A program made the position numbers and the translations under genes. DNA of 48,627 nucleotides, taken from positions 1-48,627 of the forward strand of contig NZ_SIRR01000004.1 in the NCBI RefSeq assembly GCF_011634895.1, given 5' to 3'. The notes under the pieces were generated by a model that did no database searches, was not told the DNA's origin, and was given only the letters and a program-made list of their open reading frames with translations. Positions 10,011 to 17,558 of this stretch are shown piece by piece. Numbering within the stretch: position 1 is the stretch's first letter; every line of letters begins with the position of its first letter. The stretch comes from Rheinheimera pleomorphica. Lineage in GTDB: Bacteria; Pseudomonadota; Gammaproteobacteria; Enterobacterales; Alteromonadaceae.

Positions 10011-12782
10011 TTACGGCTGCGATGGGGCCAACAGCCACAGCGGGAACTTGCGCCGGGCCTTTATGCGTTCAAAGCGAAACAGCACCGTGCAGGCGCTGGT
10101 AATGGCACCGGTTTGATAGGTGTTATCGTTCAGCCATTGCCCGGCCGGGCAAGTGCCCCCTACCTGCTGGCGTATGCGGTACCCCGTTGCAGCGGTTAGT
10201 GTGTAGGTGAGTAGCTGGCCATAGCCTACTGTTTGTGCCGAGGCCTCAACACTGCCGCCACGCAGTGGCCCCAACCCGACCTGATACTGCTCGGCGCTAA
10301 AAAATGCCTGCAGTAAAACATCATGGCGAATATCACTCAGGCTACAGTCTTGTTGCGGGCATAAATTAAAGCGCTCAAAGCGGTAACCGGGGTTTGGCTG
10401 GGCGCTGCAGCTAACACTACCGCCATAGCTTACGCTAAGTGCACTGCAGCTCACGTTGCCCGCGGCGCTGGGTTTAGCCTCGGCAATAATATACAGCTCA
10501 GGCCCCTGCTCTGTGTAAAAGCCGTTTACCAATACCGGCGCCGGGCTGTCGCTGCTACCGCCATTACCTAAAATACCACCCCAGCCCCGGCCCCAGCAGT
10601 ACATAGCATCCAAGCTGGTTAATGCGCACACCGTTGCGGTACCGGCGTCAAAGTCAATAATACTTTGTGCGCCGGGCAAGGATGCTATCGCCAACGGCAA
10701 AGGGGCAATACCAACATAAGCGCCGCGCCCTAACTGGCCATGCGCATCGCTGCCCCAGCAATACAGGGTGCCAGACTGGCCCAGTGCACACACGCTTTCA
10801 TTGGCGGCGGCCACCTTACTGATGGCTTCAGGCAGGCTTTGTACCGCCAGCGGTATTGGCGAATCGGCATAGTCGCCGCTGCCCAATTGGCCACGGTTAT
10901 TGCGGCCCCAGCACCAGACACTGCCATCCACCAAACTGGCACAGCTAAAGGCGCTGCCGCTGGTCACCGTGCTGGCATTAAAGGGTAAGCCGGTTACCGC
11001 CACCGGTGCCAGCGTCGGGTTATAACTGTTGTTGCCAAGCTGACCATAGCTGTTATAACCCCAGCAATTTACGGCGCCGCTGTTGAGTACCATACAGGCA
11101 TGGTTGCCCATACCCACCTCAACCGCAGCGGCATGCGCCGGCTCGCCGTTTAGCGCCGTGGGGGTTAACCGGCTTTGGCCGGTATCCAGCGCCAGGCCCA
11201 GGCCACCGTCAAAGTTTGATCCCCAGCAGTGGCGCTGGCCGCCGGCATCTACCAGGCAGGCCTTGCCGTTGCCGGCACTAATATCTGCCGCGCCGCTGGC
11301 AAACACCCCTACCGTGGTTGGCCGGTTGCGTGTGGTGTAACTGCCATCGCCAATATCGCCGCTTTCATTATGGCCCCAGCAATGCGCGGCACCATCGCGT
11401 AATATAGTGCAGGTGGTAATAATACCGGCCGACACTTTACGCACATTGTTACGCAGCGCCGTTACCGCTGTGGCGGCCAGGCCGGGCTCATAACTGCCAT
11501 TGCCCAGCTGGCCAGAGGTGTTCAAGCCCCAGCATTTCAGGCTGCCAAAGCGGTCTATCGCACAGGCATGCTGCGCCCCTACCGCCACCCGGCCGTTGTC
11601 GGTTAAGGCAATATCATCAAACTTTGGCGCTTCGGGGTAATTACGCACAACAACCGGCAGCGCGCGGTTAAACAGCTGGCCATCACCAAGCTGGCCGTTA
11701 TCACCTTTACCCCAGCATGCCAGCACCTTGTCGCTATTAAGCGCACAGGCATTATCATAATTAACCACCAACTGCGTTATCGTGCCGCTTAAGCCGGGCT
11801 TTAGCTGCGCCGTGGCATAATAAGCACCAAATAAGTCACCCACCTGGCCAAGATCATTGCGGCCCCAGCAATACACCTGGCCGCTTTGGCTTAAGGCGCA
11901 GCTAAAATAGCGCCCGGCCTGCACGCTGACAATATCGTCCGGCAAGCCGCTAACGCTGGTAATAAGGTCACTGTAGCCACCGGCACTGCCATCGCCCAGC
12001 TCACCAAAGTTGTTATTACCCCAGCAGCGCACTGCGCCACTGTTTAGCAAGGCACAGCTGTGTAAATGGCCGGCACTAATGGCCACCACGCCAGACTCCA
12101 GCCCCAGCACGGCCACCGGCACAGTGCTTTGATCTGTGCTGCCATTACCCAACTGGCCCAGGGCGTTATTACCCCAGCAATACACAGCGCCGCTACTGTT
12201 TAGTGCACAGCTATGATAGCCGCCGGTAGCCACCTGCACGGTGCCACTGCTAAAGCCTTGCACCGCTACCGGTGTAGTGCGGGTTTCTTCGCTGCCATCG
12301 CCCAGCTGGCCAAACCAATTGGCACCTACGCAGCTAAGGCCGCCGCCCCCGTCTATAAAGCAGCTTTTACCTAAGTTAGCGGCTATTTGGCTTACCGGCG
12401 CCGCCAGGCCCGGCACGGCCACCGGCTCATACTGGCTGTCATAATGGCCAAGCCCCAGCTCGCCGTTGTCATTAAAGCCCCAGCAATAGACCTGGCCGGC
12501 GCTGTTAAGGGCACAGCTATGGTACAAACCGGTAGCTACCTGGCTAACACTATCGCCCAGGGCGATAACCTTGTCGGGTAGCAGCATGCGCTGGTTAGTA
12601 CCGTTACCTAAAGCGCCATGGGTATTAGTGCCCCAGCAGCTAAGTTCCTGATAGTCGTTAATAGCACACATATGGCCATCGCCAATAGCCAGCTGCGCCC
12701 CCGCCCGGGCAGGCCCGGCCAGCAGTGTCACAAACATAACCACGGCAAAACAAATACAATAATCATAGATACTGCTTCGCAT
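10011..12782 (-). CDS. Secreted RCC1-repeat protein, probably two seven-bladed propellers
   Basis: The ATG at 12782 is preceded by GGGAGA. The 923-residue product has a signal peptide (about residues 1-27, ending GPARA). I count 14 RCC1-type units of the form CxLxxxGxVYCWGxNxxGQLGxG. They fall as seven plus seven, separated by a short spacer (VVVRNYPEAPKFDDI) near residue 385, which fits two seven-bladed beta-propellers. After about 760 there are two InlB-like Cys-containing repeats, a CPAGQWL module and the tail RRKFPLWLLAPSQP, matching the end of the downstream neighbour. Eukaryotic RCC1 acts on Ran; exported bacterial RCC1 proteins do not share that role, and their ligands are mostly unknown. 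As first gene of the pair it is transcribed from the 12783-13293 region. Confidence 0.88.
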   Translation of the reverse strand: MRSSIYDYCICFAVVMFVTLLAGPARAGAQLAIGDGHMCAINDYQELSCWGTNTHGALGNGTNQRMLLPDKVIALGDSVSQVATGLYHSCALNSAGQVYCWGFNDNGELGLGHYDSQYEPVAVPGLAAPVSQIAANLGKSCFIDGGGGLSCVGANWFGQLGDGSEETRTTPVAVQGFSSGTVQVATGGYHSCALNSSGAVYCWGNNALGQLGNGSTDQSTVPVAVLGLESGVVAISAGHLHSCALLNSGAVRCWGNNNFGELGDGSAGGYSDLITSVSGLPDDIVSVQAGRYFSCALSQSGQVYCWGRNDLGQVGDLFGAYYATAQLKPGLSGTITQLVVNYDNACALNSDKVLACWGKGDNGQLGDGQLFNRALPVVVRNYPEAPKFDDIALTDNGRVAVGAQHACAIDRFGSLKCWGLNTSGQLGNGSYEPGLAATAVTALRNNVRKVSAGIITTCTILRDGAAHCWGHNESGDIGDGSYTTRNRPTTVGVFASGAADISAGNGKACLVDAGGQRHCWGSNFDGGLGLALDTGQSRLTPTALNGEPAHAAAVEVGMGNHACMVLNSGAVNCWGYNSYGQLGNNSYNPTLAPVAVTGLPFNASTVTSGSAFSCASLVDGSVWCWGRNNRGQLGSGDYADSPIPLAVQSLPEAISKVAAANESVCALGQSGTLYCWGSDAHGQLGRGAYVGIAPLPLAIASLPGAQSIIDFDAGTATVCALTSLDAMYCWGRGWGGILGNGGSSDSPAPVLVNGFYTEQGPELYIIAEAKPSAAGNVSCSALSVSYGGSVSCSAQPNPGYRFERFNLCPQQDCSLSDIRHDVLLQAFFSAEQYQVGLGPLRGGSVEASAQTVGYGQLLTYTLTAATGYRIRQQVGGTCPAGQWLNDNTYQTGAITSACTVLFRFERIKARRKFPLWLLAPSQP

Positions 12783-13293
12783 ACGAGTTTCTCCCTGAAA
12801 GCTCCAGTCGACAAAACAGCAAAAGGCTGGAAAATATAAACGTTAACCCGGCTAAACGGTGCGGGTAACTTTGGTATTGCGGCTATCCCCAAAACATTAA
12901 CAAACCCTGCAACTATAGCAGGCGAAAAAAATTACGCGCAGTTTTGCAATATATTTAAAACTGCTAATTATTCTAAAAGCTAAAACAAAACAGCATTAAA
13001 ATATTTTTTAAGTTTTAAATCATAAACTTGTACCCGTAAGCTTTAATATATTGGCAAAATTACCTATTTCGGCTATAACTAAAACCGTTTTACCAACACG
13101 GCACCGCACAGGGAAATGCTACACCGTGCCCTGGGGCAGCAATGTTAGTAACTAACACCCCGGCCAGCCTGCACCTTGGCGCCTGGTAACACAGTACTAA
13201 CAGTAAGCTGTTGTATGGCTAAAATTTTTGCTTGAATAAAGCACAAAAATATTTAAACTCTGTGCAGCAAAAAAAACTAACAAGGAGTGATTT
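12783..13293. other. Divergent intergenic region, 511 bp
   Basis: No credible gene is present. The region separates the minus-strand RCC1 gene from the plus-strand small exported protein gene, so it must hold promoters for both. The part from about 12900 to 13075 is very AT-rich. From 13100 to 13190 it is GC-richer with small inverted repeats, including CAGGG/CCCTG arms at 13109-13113 and 13129-13133. I see no tRNA, riboswitch or known operator. Confidence 0.6.
13228..13255 (+). promoter_or_regulatory. Candidate sigma-70-like promoter for the small exported protein
   Basis: TTGCTT (13228-13233) and TATTTA (13250-13255) are 16 nt apart and lie about 40 nt before the ATG at 13294. Both boxes match the consensus only partly. 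Position and AT context support the call, but it is tentative. Confidence 0.25.
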
Positions 13294-13668
13294 ATGAAAA
13301 AGATTTTATTAGGTGCCGCTGCGGCACTGGTAATGGGAATATCAGGCGCGGCAAATGCTGAGATCGTCCGTTTACCTTGGGCTAGTGTGTTAGATGTTAC
13401 TGTAAATGACGGCAGCAATTTCGGTGGTTGCTTAGCTCGTATAAGTGCAAATGCGAATGCGGCTACAGGTGGTGCTTGCCCTGGCATGAATGGTTCAAGC
13501 TATATTTCATTTTCTTGTACTGGTGAACTGCAAGCTGCAGAAGTAGGTGAAAAACTTTACGAAACAGCACAAATTGGTATGTTGACAAACAGGCAAGTAC
13601 GTTTCCACATCGACACAAATAGAAAGCATAATGGCTATTGTTTAGCTGTTAGAGCAGACTTCCAATAA
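13294..13668 (+). CDS. Small exported protein with four cysteines, function unknown
   Basis: A 124-residue ORF has a strong AAGGAG site 7 nt before the ATG. A clear signal peptide (MKKILLGAAAALVMGISG...ANA) would leave a mature protein of about 101 residues. It has four cysteines (GGCLAR, GGACPG, FSCTGE, NGYCLAV), so two disulfide bonds are likely, and it ends with a HNGYCLAVRADF motif. The FGGC, CPG, FSC and HNGYC spacing looks like a small secreted family I associate with marine gammaproteobacteria, but I cannot name a function. The gene stands alone with its own ribosome site and a downstream hairpin. A small OB-fold lectin, as in some toxin B-subunits, is a weak possibility only. Confidence 0.82.
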   Translation: MKKILLGAAAALVMGISGAANAEIVRLPWASVLDVTVNDGSNFGGCLARISANANAATGGACPGMNGSSYISFSCTGELQAAEVGEKLYETAQIGMLTNRQVRFHIDTNRKHNGYCLAVRADFQ

Positions 13669-13676
13669 AATCTTAA

Positions 13677-13709
13677 GCGCGTGACTATATTTTTATTTTA
13701 GTTACGCGC
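13677..13709 (+). terminator. Hairpin terminator candidate after the small exported protein
   Basis: Ten-base arms (GCGCGTGACT and AGTTACGCGC, one G-T pair) enclose a T-rich 13-nt loop, starting 9 bp after the stop. There is no T-tract after the stem (CCCCTT follows), so strength is uncertain. Confidence 0.5.
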
Positions 13710-13757
13710 CCCTTCAAAGTTATAAACAATTAAAACTACACTCCACCATAATACAAT

Positions 13758-14312
13758 ATGAAAAAATTCAATGAAATCATTGAACTCCTTGACACCGAGT
13801 TTGATGAAAATGTATTACCAAATGCAATGATGATTTATAGAAAATCTAGTGAACATTTCCAACTTGGAAAGTTTGACCTCGCGGAAAAATTAGTAAAGTT
13901 AAACTTTTTACTGCACAACTCTGTAATTCCAGCATCTGCATCAATAGGGAAAGGTAGTCGCTTTGCATACGGGGGCATTGGAGTAGTCATTCATAAAAAT
14001 GCAAAGATAGGGCAAAGGTGCTTAATTGGCCAAGGTGTTACTGTAGGTGGAAAATGCAGAGGTATTGGGAATGATGTTTACTTAGCTACTGGAAGTAAAA
14101 TCATAGGCAGCTGCACTATTGGAAATGCCTCAATCATCGGAGCAAACTGTGTTGTGACTGGAAACATAGATGAGCTTAGTATTGTTGCAGGCAACCCTGG
14201 TGAAGTCATAAAAAAAATATCAATCGACAACATAAAAAGATATCAAGGATATTTTTTCTGTAAAAACAATGAAGAAAAATTAGAGAAGTTCATTAAATTT
14301 TACAACCTATAA
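13758..14312 (+). CDS. Serine O-acetyltransferase-like hexapeptide acyltransferase
   Basis: A 184-residue protein has an N-terminal helical segment of about 55 residues and then a left-handed beta-helix of hexapeptide repeats (PASASIGKGSRFAYGG, VVIHKNAKIGQRCLIG, VTVGGKCRGIGNDVYLATG, IIGANCVVTG). It ends with the AGNPGEVIKKI pattern common to CysE-like acetyltransferases. These enzymes move acetyl from acetyl-CoA to serine or to sugars. The N-terminal region is shorter than in housekeeping CysE, which points to a surface-polysaccharide or antibiotic-type paralogue. The gene is AT-rich, has no clear ribosome site, and converges on the sulfotransferase gene. Sugar O-acetylation is plausible; a true serine acetyltransferase is the alternative. 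Confidence 0.75.
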   Translation: MKKFNEIIELLDTEFDENVLPNAMMIYRKSSEHFQLGKFDLAEKLVKLNFLLHNSVIPASASIGKGSRFAYGGIGVVIHKNAKIGQRCLIGQGVTVGGKCRGIGNDVYLATGSKIIGSCTIGNASIIGANCVVTGNIDELSIVAGNPGEVIKKISIDNIKRYQGYFFCKNNEEKLEKFIKFYNL

Positions 14313-14319
14313 AATGATG

Positions 14320-14348
14320 AAGCCGAAGAAATTAATTCTCTACGGCTT
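14320..14348. terminator. Bidirectional terminator candidate between convergent genes
   Basis: AAGCCG (14320-14325) pairs with CGGCTT (14343-14348), with partly paired AT-rich sequence between. It sits between the stops of the plus-strand acetyltransferase and the minus-strand sulfotransferase. Short T-rich sequence follows on both strands. Confidence 0.55.
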
Positions 14349-14362
14349 TATTCCACAAGTCT

Positions 14363-15067
14363 TTAACGCATATCGTAATTAAAATGTTCGAAATCCATCC
14401 TGTACTTCTCGTTGACGATATTTATTAAATAAGAATTCCAATAGATATCTATCTTTTTTTCAGAACTCGTTCGAGAAGGTGATGAATTTGTGGAATCAAA
14501 GTTTGGAAGTGCAAGATTTGGATAGACTTTACTCCAAACAATACTCATATGTTCAGCGAAACTTTCTTGTTTACCGATGAAAGAGTAATTAACTATATCA
14601 GACATCGTATCATAATATTGTACACGCCAATGATTATTCTGCTCGTAAATACTTTGCTTACATATTGCTTCAATAAATTCCTGAAAACTTACCTCGTAGC
14701 CGACATCTTTTTCTAGATAACGAACAAGCTCCTTATAAGGAGTGGATTTTTTAGGAACTATTCTATCCAAATAACAAGAAAGTAATCTAGAGTATGGATT
14801 TCTGACGAACGTAAATTTAAAAAAATCCTGACTATTAAATATCTCTAACAGATGTTCTTCAGTCAATTGGAATGGAGAAATAAGCGGAGAAAGCCTTCTA
14901 TCATGCACATTTTCATATTTGAATCGAGTGCCCTTCGCCTCACCTAAATATAAAAAATGCTTAACCGTGCTGTTTGCAGCTTTACCAACAGAGTGAAAAA
15001 AGTACTTATTTTTGAGAGATATATAGCTATGGCTGTATAAATCGTGAATTGGCTTTTCAATTTTCAC
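14363..15067 (-). CDS. Sulfotransferase family 2-like protein
   Basis: The start is a GTG at 15067 with AAGGA 8 nt before it; 234 residues. The N-terminal KYFFHSVGKAANSTVKHFL resembles the 5'-phosphosulfate loop of carbohydrate sulfotransferases, and FTFVRNPYSRLLSCYLDRI matches the 3'-phosphate-binding motif (RxPxxRxxSxY). These families transfer sulfate from PAPS to hydroxyl or amino groups of glycans. The length fits the compact bacterial members. It is the last gene of the capsule run, 10 bp after the SGNH gene, so the natural inference is sulfation of the capsule. No PAPS-synthesis genes are in the window. The gene is AT-rich compared with the kps genes, which suggests separate acquisition. 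Confidence 0.8.
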   Translation of the reverse strand: MKIEKPIHDLYSHSYISLKNKYFFHSVGKAANSTVKHFLYLGEAKGTRFKYENVHDRRLSPLISPFQLTEEHLLEIFNSQDFFKFTFVRNPYSRLLSCYLDRIVPKKSTPYKELVRYLEKDVGYEVSFQEFIEAICKQSIYEQNNHWRVQYYDTMSDIVNYSFIGKQESFAEHMSIVWSKVYPNLALPNFDSTNSSPSRTSSEKKIDIYWNSYLINIVNEKYRMDFEHFNYDMR

Positions 15068-15077
15068 TGTTAAATCC

Positions 15078-15932
15078 TTAAAGTAAATCTAGACTTTTTA
15101 GTCTATCTGAAATTATGTCACCAACAATAGGGCTGGACTGATTTGTCAGATGCAGATCGTCATAAAAATAATGATTAAAATCTGAAAGCTCAGCCTCAAG
15201 ATCTATTAGTGCTATCTTTTTTTCTAGGCAAAAGGCTCTGCAAACACTATTAACCTGCTTTCTCTGTGATACTTTCACACTGTAACTTTTAAGGTTTAGC
15301 GATTTAAGTTTAAACCATTCATCTTCTTCATCGAGTTTTTGCCTATGCGGTGTCGTACCAAAGCAATGCTTTATTCCATAAATGCTTAACGTAAAGTGGA
15401 TAACTTCTAGCATTTTTTCGACAGAGCTACTAAAAGATGTTACAGGATAATCATCTACTAACTCTGCACCTTTACCACTAGGAATGACTGAAGAAAGACG
15501 CTGATCTTTGTTCCAGTACCCATTTTCAACTGCTTTAACTCTTTGATCATTGGTAGGTACAAAAATTACAACAAAATCTGGATTAAGAGGAATAACTTTA
15601 TTTGTAATTACATTAAGCAAATGCAATGACGTAGCGCCAGAATAACCACCGTTTAATACATTGAAATCAGCGAAATTGTTCTCTATAACTGCATTGATTC
15701 GTTTGTCTTCATCAACAAAAAGAGACTCTATAAAAGAGTCACCGAGCAAAACCAGGTTTTTATCTCTTGTTTCGATTTTTCCACTATTAATAATAAAGCC
15801 ATTACTGTCAGTATTTAAAGCATAATCTTTAGCTTCAAGAGCGCGAGTAGCATTCAAAATTTGGTTTTCAGCAGGCTTTTTCGTTGTCTTCTTATTGCAG
15901 CCCCACTCTTTTAATCTGATAACTCTATTCAT
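15078..15932 (-). CDS. SGNH/GDSL hydrolase-like protein
   Basis: A 284-residue protein whose ATG overlaps the end of the heparinase-like gene by 8 bp. The SGNH blocks are visible: GDSF with Ser66, GGYSG with Gly96, PTNDQ with Asn128, and YDDLHLT with Asp258/Asp259 and His261. The catalytic set therefore appears complete. Such proteins in polysaccharide loci act as O-acetylesterases or acetyl transfer partners. No signal peptide is obvious, so a cytoplasmic role during synthesis is likely. The substrate is unknown; deacetylation or acetylation of the capsule is inferred from its place between the heparinase-like gene and the sulfotransferase. Confidence 0.75.
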   Translation of the reverse strand: MNRVIRLKEWGCNKKTTKKPAENQILNATRALEAKDYALNTDSNGFIINSGKIETRDKNLVLLGDSFIESLFVDEDKRINAVIENNFADFNVLNGGYSGATSLHLLNVITNKVIPLNPDFVVIFVPTNDQRVKAVENGYWNKDQRLSSVIPSGKGAELVDDYPVTSFSSSVEKMLEVIHFTLSIYGIKHCFGTTPHRQKLDEEDEWFKLKSLNLKSYSVKVSQRKQVNSVCRAFCLEKKIALIDLEAELSDFNHYFYDDLHLTNQSSPIVGDIISDRLKSLDLL

Positions 15933-17547
15933 CTTTGCATCCTAAAGCACCGAAATCTATTACTGCATTCGCACCACGTTCGTGAGAAAAACTTACCCTA
16001 AAAGTACTTATTTTTTCATTATATCGATTGGAATAAATACTGATGTGCTCAGATTTCTGATTAACACCGCTTACTACCTGTAACCCAAGCGCCTCTTCGT
16101 ATTCTATACTGCAGTAGTTTCTATCAGATTCAAATCTAAACTTATTTACATCTAATTGCACCGGCTTGAAATCAGGTCCGATAAAATGATTGGTGCTCAA
16201 ATTCAGATATTCGGCATTATCCATTACCTTCAAAATACCATCCTGAATATTCGAATAATCAACTTCTCTGGTAATTTTCACTCCAAACATATGGCTAGTT
16301 GCTTTTATCAAACTGATAGTATTATCAATACATAATTCCGGATGAGCGGACAATTTTGCTCTATCACGAACAGCTTTCTCATTAATAAACGGTACATTGT
16401 GAGCAAGGTGAGAACGGAAAAACTTTCTTAGTTCGCACTTTTCATTATGAGAGTATAAACCGCCATCCCCTAGAATAACCTCACCATCAAACCAGAGATA
16501 TAGCATTAAGTCGTCATCGTGCCTGTGATAATTAGATTGGTGACTGTTCTTTAGAAGAAAATAATATGCTTTATTCTCGTTAGTTAAACCTTTTATAACA
16601 ACATAGCCAGAACCAGAATAATCAAATATTTCTAAGCTGACGCCGTCATTTCTATCGAGAATACCTCTATCACCAGCCTGCGTATCACCAATTAGCGGAA
16701 GTTCGCCATTTGGCAGTGTCAACGCTTTTAGAAAAGCTTCTGCCTTTTCTACGTAGTCTTTGGCCAAGCTTGAAACTTCAATATCACCCAACGAATCAAG
16801 ATTAACCAGTGTTTTCACTCGGCCCAGCATAAATTTCTGATAGCCCGGGCTATTTTCTTTATGTACACCTTCGTCAGTAAACGCATGCTTTAATTCAGCA
16901 ATTAACCTGCTTTTGCCTAGCTGCAGAAACTGTTCCATACCAGCGTTTGGCAAATAAAGCGCGACCGTGTACATAACCAATGCCTGGTCAAAACCATGGT
17001 TGGTATGCTCAGAATAGTTAGTATCTTCAGCCAGCCAGCATAAGTGTTTATTCAACAACGCAGTGAAAGGCTGCAACCGTTTATCACTAGCAAAACCGTT
17101 ATCTAATTGGTTATAGACACAGTGCGTAAACCAATTAACAAGATTACGCAGCCGAAAAGCTGTGGCATGATCATGCCAGTTTAAAGGCGAATTAGCATTG
17201 TGTTCTGCGTTTAGACACCAGCATTCAAATGCTGAAAGACAGAATTGTAAAAAGCTCTGCTGCTCTTCAGCCGATTGCAGCTGATAACTGGATACGTACC
17301 AATTAAGAAAGGGTAATGCCTGTAACTGCCACCACCAATTTCTGTCCTTACCTTCCAGTTGCCATGCAAAGCTACGCAGATCTATAGGTGACGGAGCAAA
17401 TTTATTAAGATTTACCTGAGCAGAATAAAACGCCTGTTTTAACTTCTCATACTCGGCTTTATTTTTGCCCGCATTGGCAGCTGATTGCGCTAAAGCCTGC
17501 GGCGAAAGTTGCTGTGCCAACTGGGCGAGGTTCAGGTTTTCAGTCAT
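15925..17547 (-). CDS. Heparinase II/III-like family protein
   Basis: The ATG at 17547 (MTENLNLAQ) is preferred to the upstream TTG at 17583, which would overlap the preceding gene; 540 residues. The N-terminal half is a helical domain with TNHGFDQALVMYTVALYLP, typical of the alpha/alpha toroid of alginate-lyase/heparinase II-III enzymes. The C-terminal half has HRHDDDLMLYLWFDGE and GDGGLY, the beta-sandwich signature. The family cleaves uronic-acid polymers by beta-elimination. No signal peptide is seen, so it may act in the cytoplasm, as heparinase-like proteins in capsule loci often seem to. The lyase could trim or edit a ManNAcA-containing polymer. GC content falls toward the 3' half, which continues into the AT-rich SGNH and sulfotransferase genes. 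Confidence 0.82.
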   Translation of the reverse strand: MTENLNLAQLAQQLSPQALAQSAANAGKNKAEYEKLKQAFYSAQVNLNKFAPSPIDLRSFAWQLEGKDRNWWWQLQALPFLNWYVSSYQLQSAEEQQSFLQFCLSAFECWCLNAEHNANSPLNWHDHATAFRLRNLVNWFTHCVYNQLDNGFASDKRLQPFTALLNKHLCWLAEDTNYSEHTNHGFDQALVMYTVALYLPNAGMEQFLQLGKSRLIAELKHAFTDEGVHKENSPGYQKFMLGRVKTLVNLDSLGDIEVSSLAKDYVEKAEAFLKALTLPNGELPLIGDTQAGDRGILDRNDGVSLEIFDYSGSGYVVIKGLTNENKAYYFLLKNSHQSNYHRHDDDLMLYLWFDGEVILGDGGLYSHNEKCELRKFFRSHLAHNVPFINEKAVRDRAKLSAHPELCIDNTISLIKATSHMFGVKITREVDYSNIQDGILKVMDNAEYLNLSTNHFIGPDFKPVQLDVNKFRFESDRNYCSIEYEEALGLQVVSGVNQKSEHISIYSNRYNEKISTFRVSFSHERGANAVIDFGALGCKDE

Positions 17548-17558
17548 GTTTGTATTAT

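Noticed and set aside
12783..13293. Possible small RNA or riboswitch in the divergent region
   Set aside because: Only short inverted repeats are present; no conserved riboswitch core or tRNA-like fold could be read.
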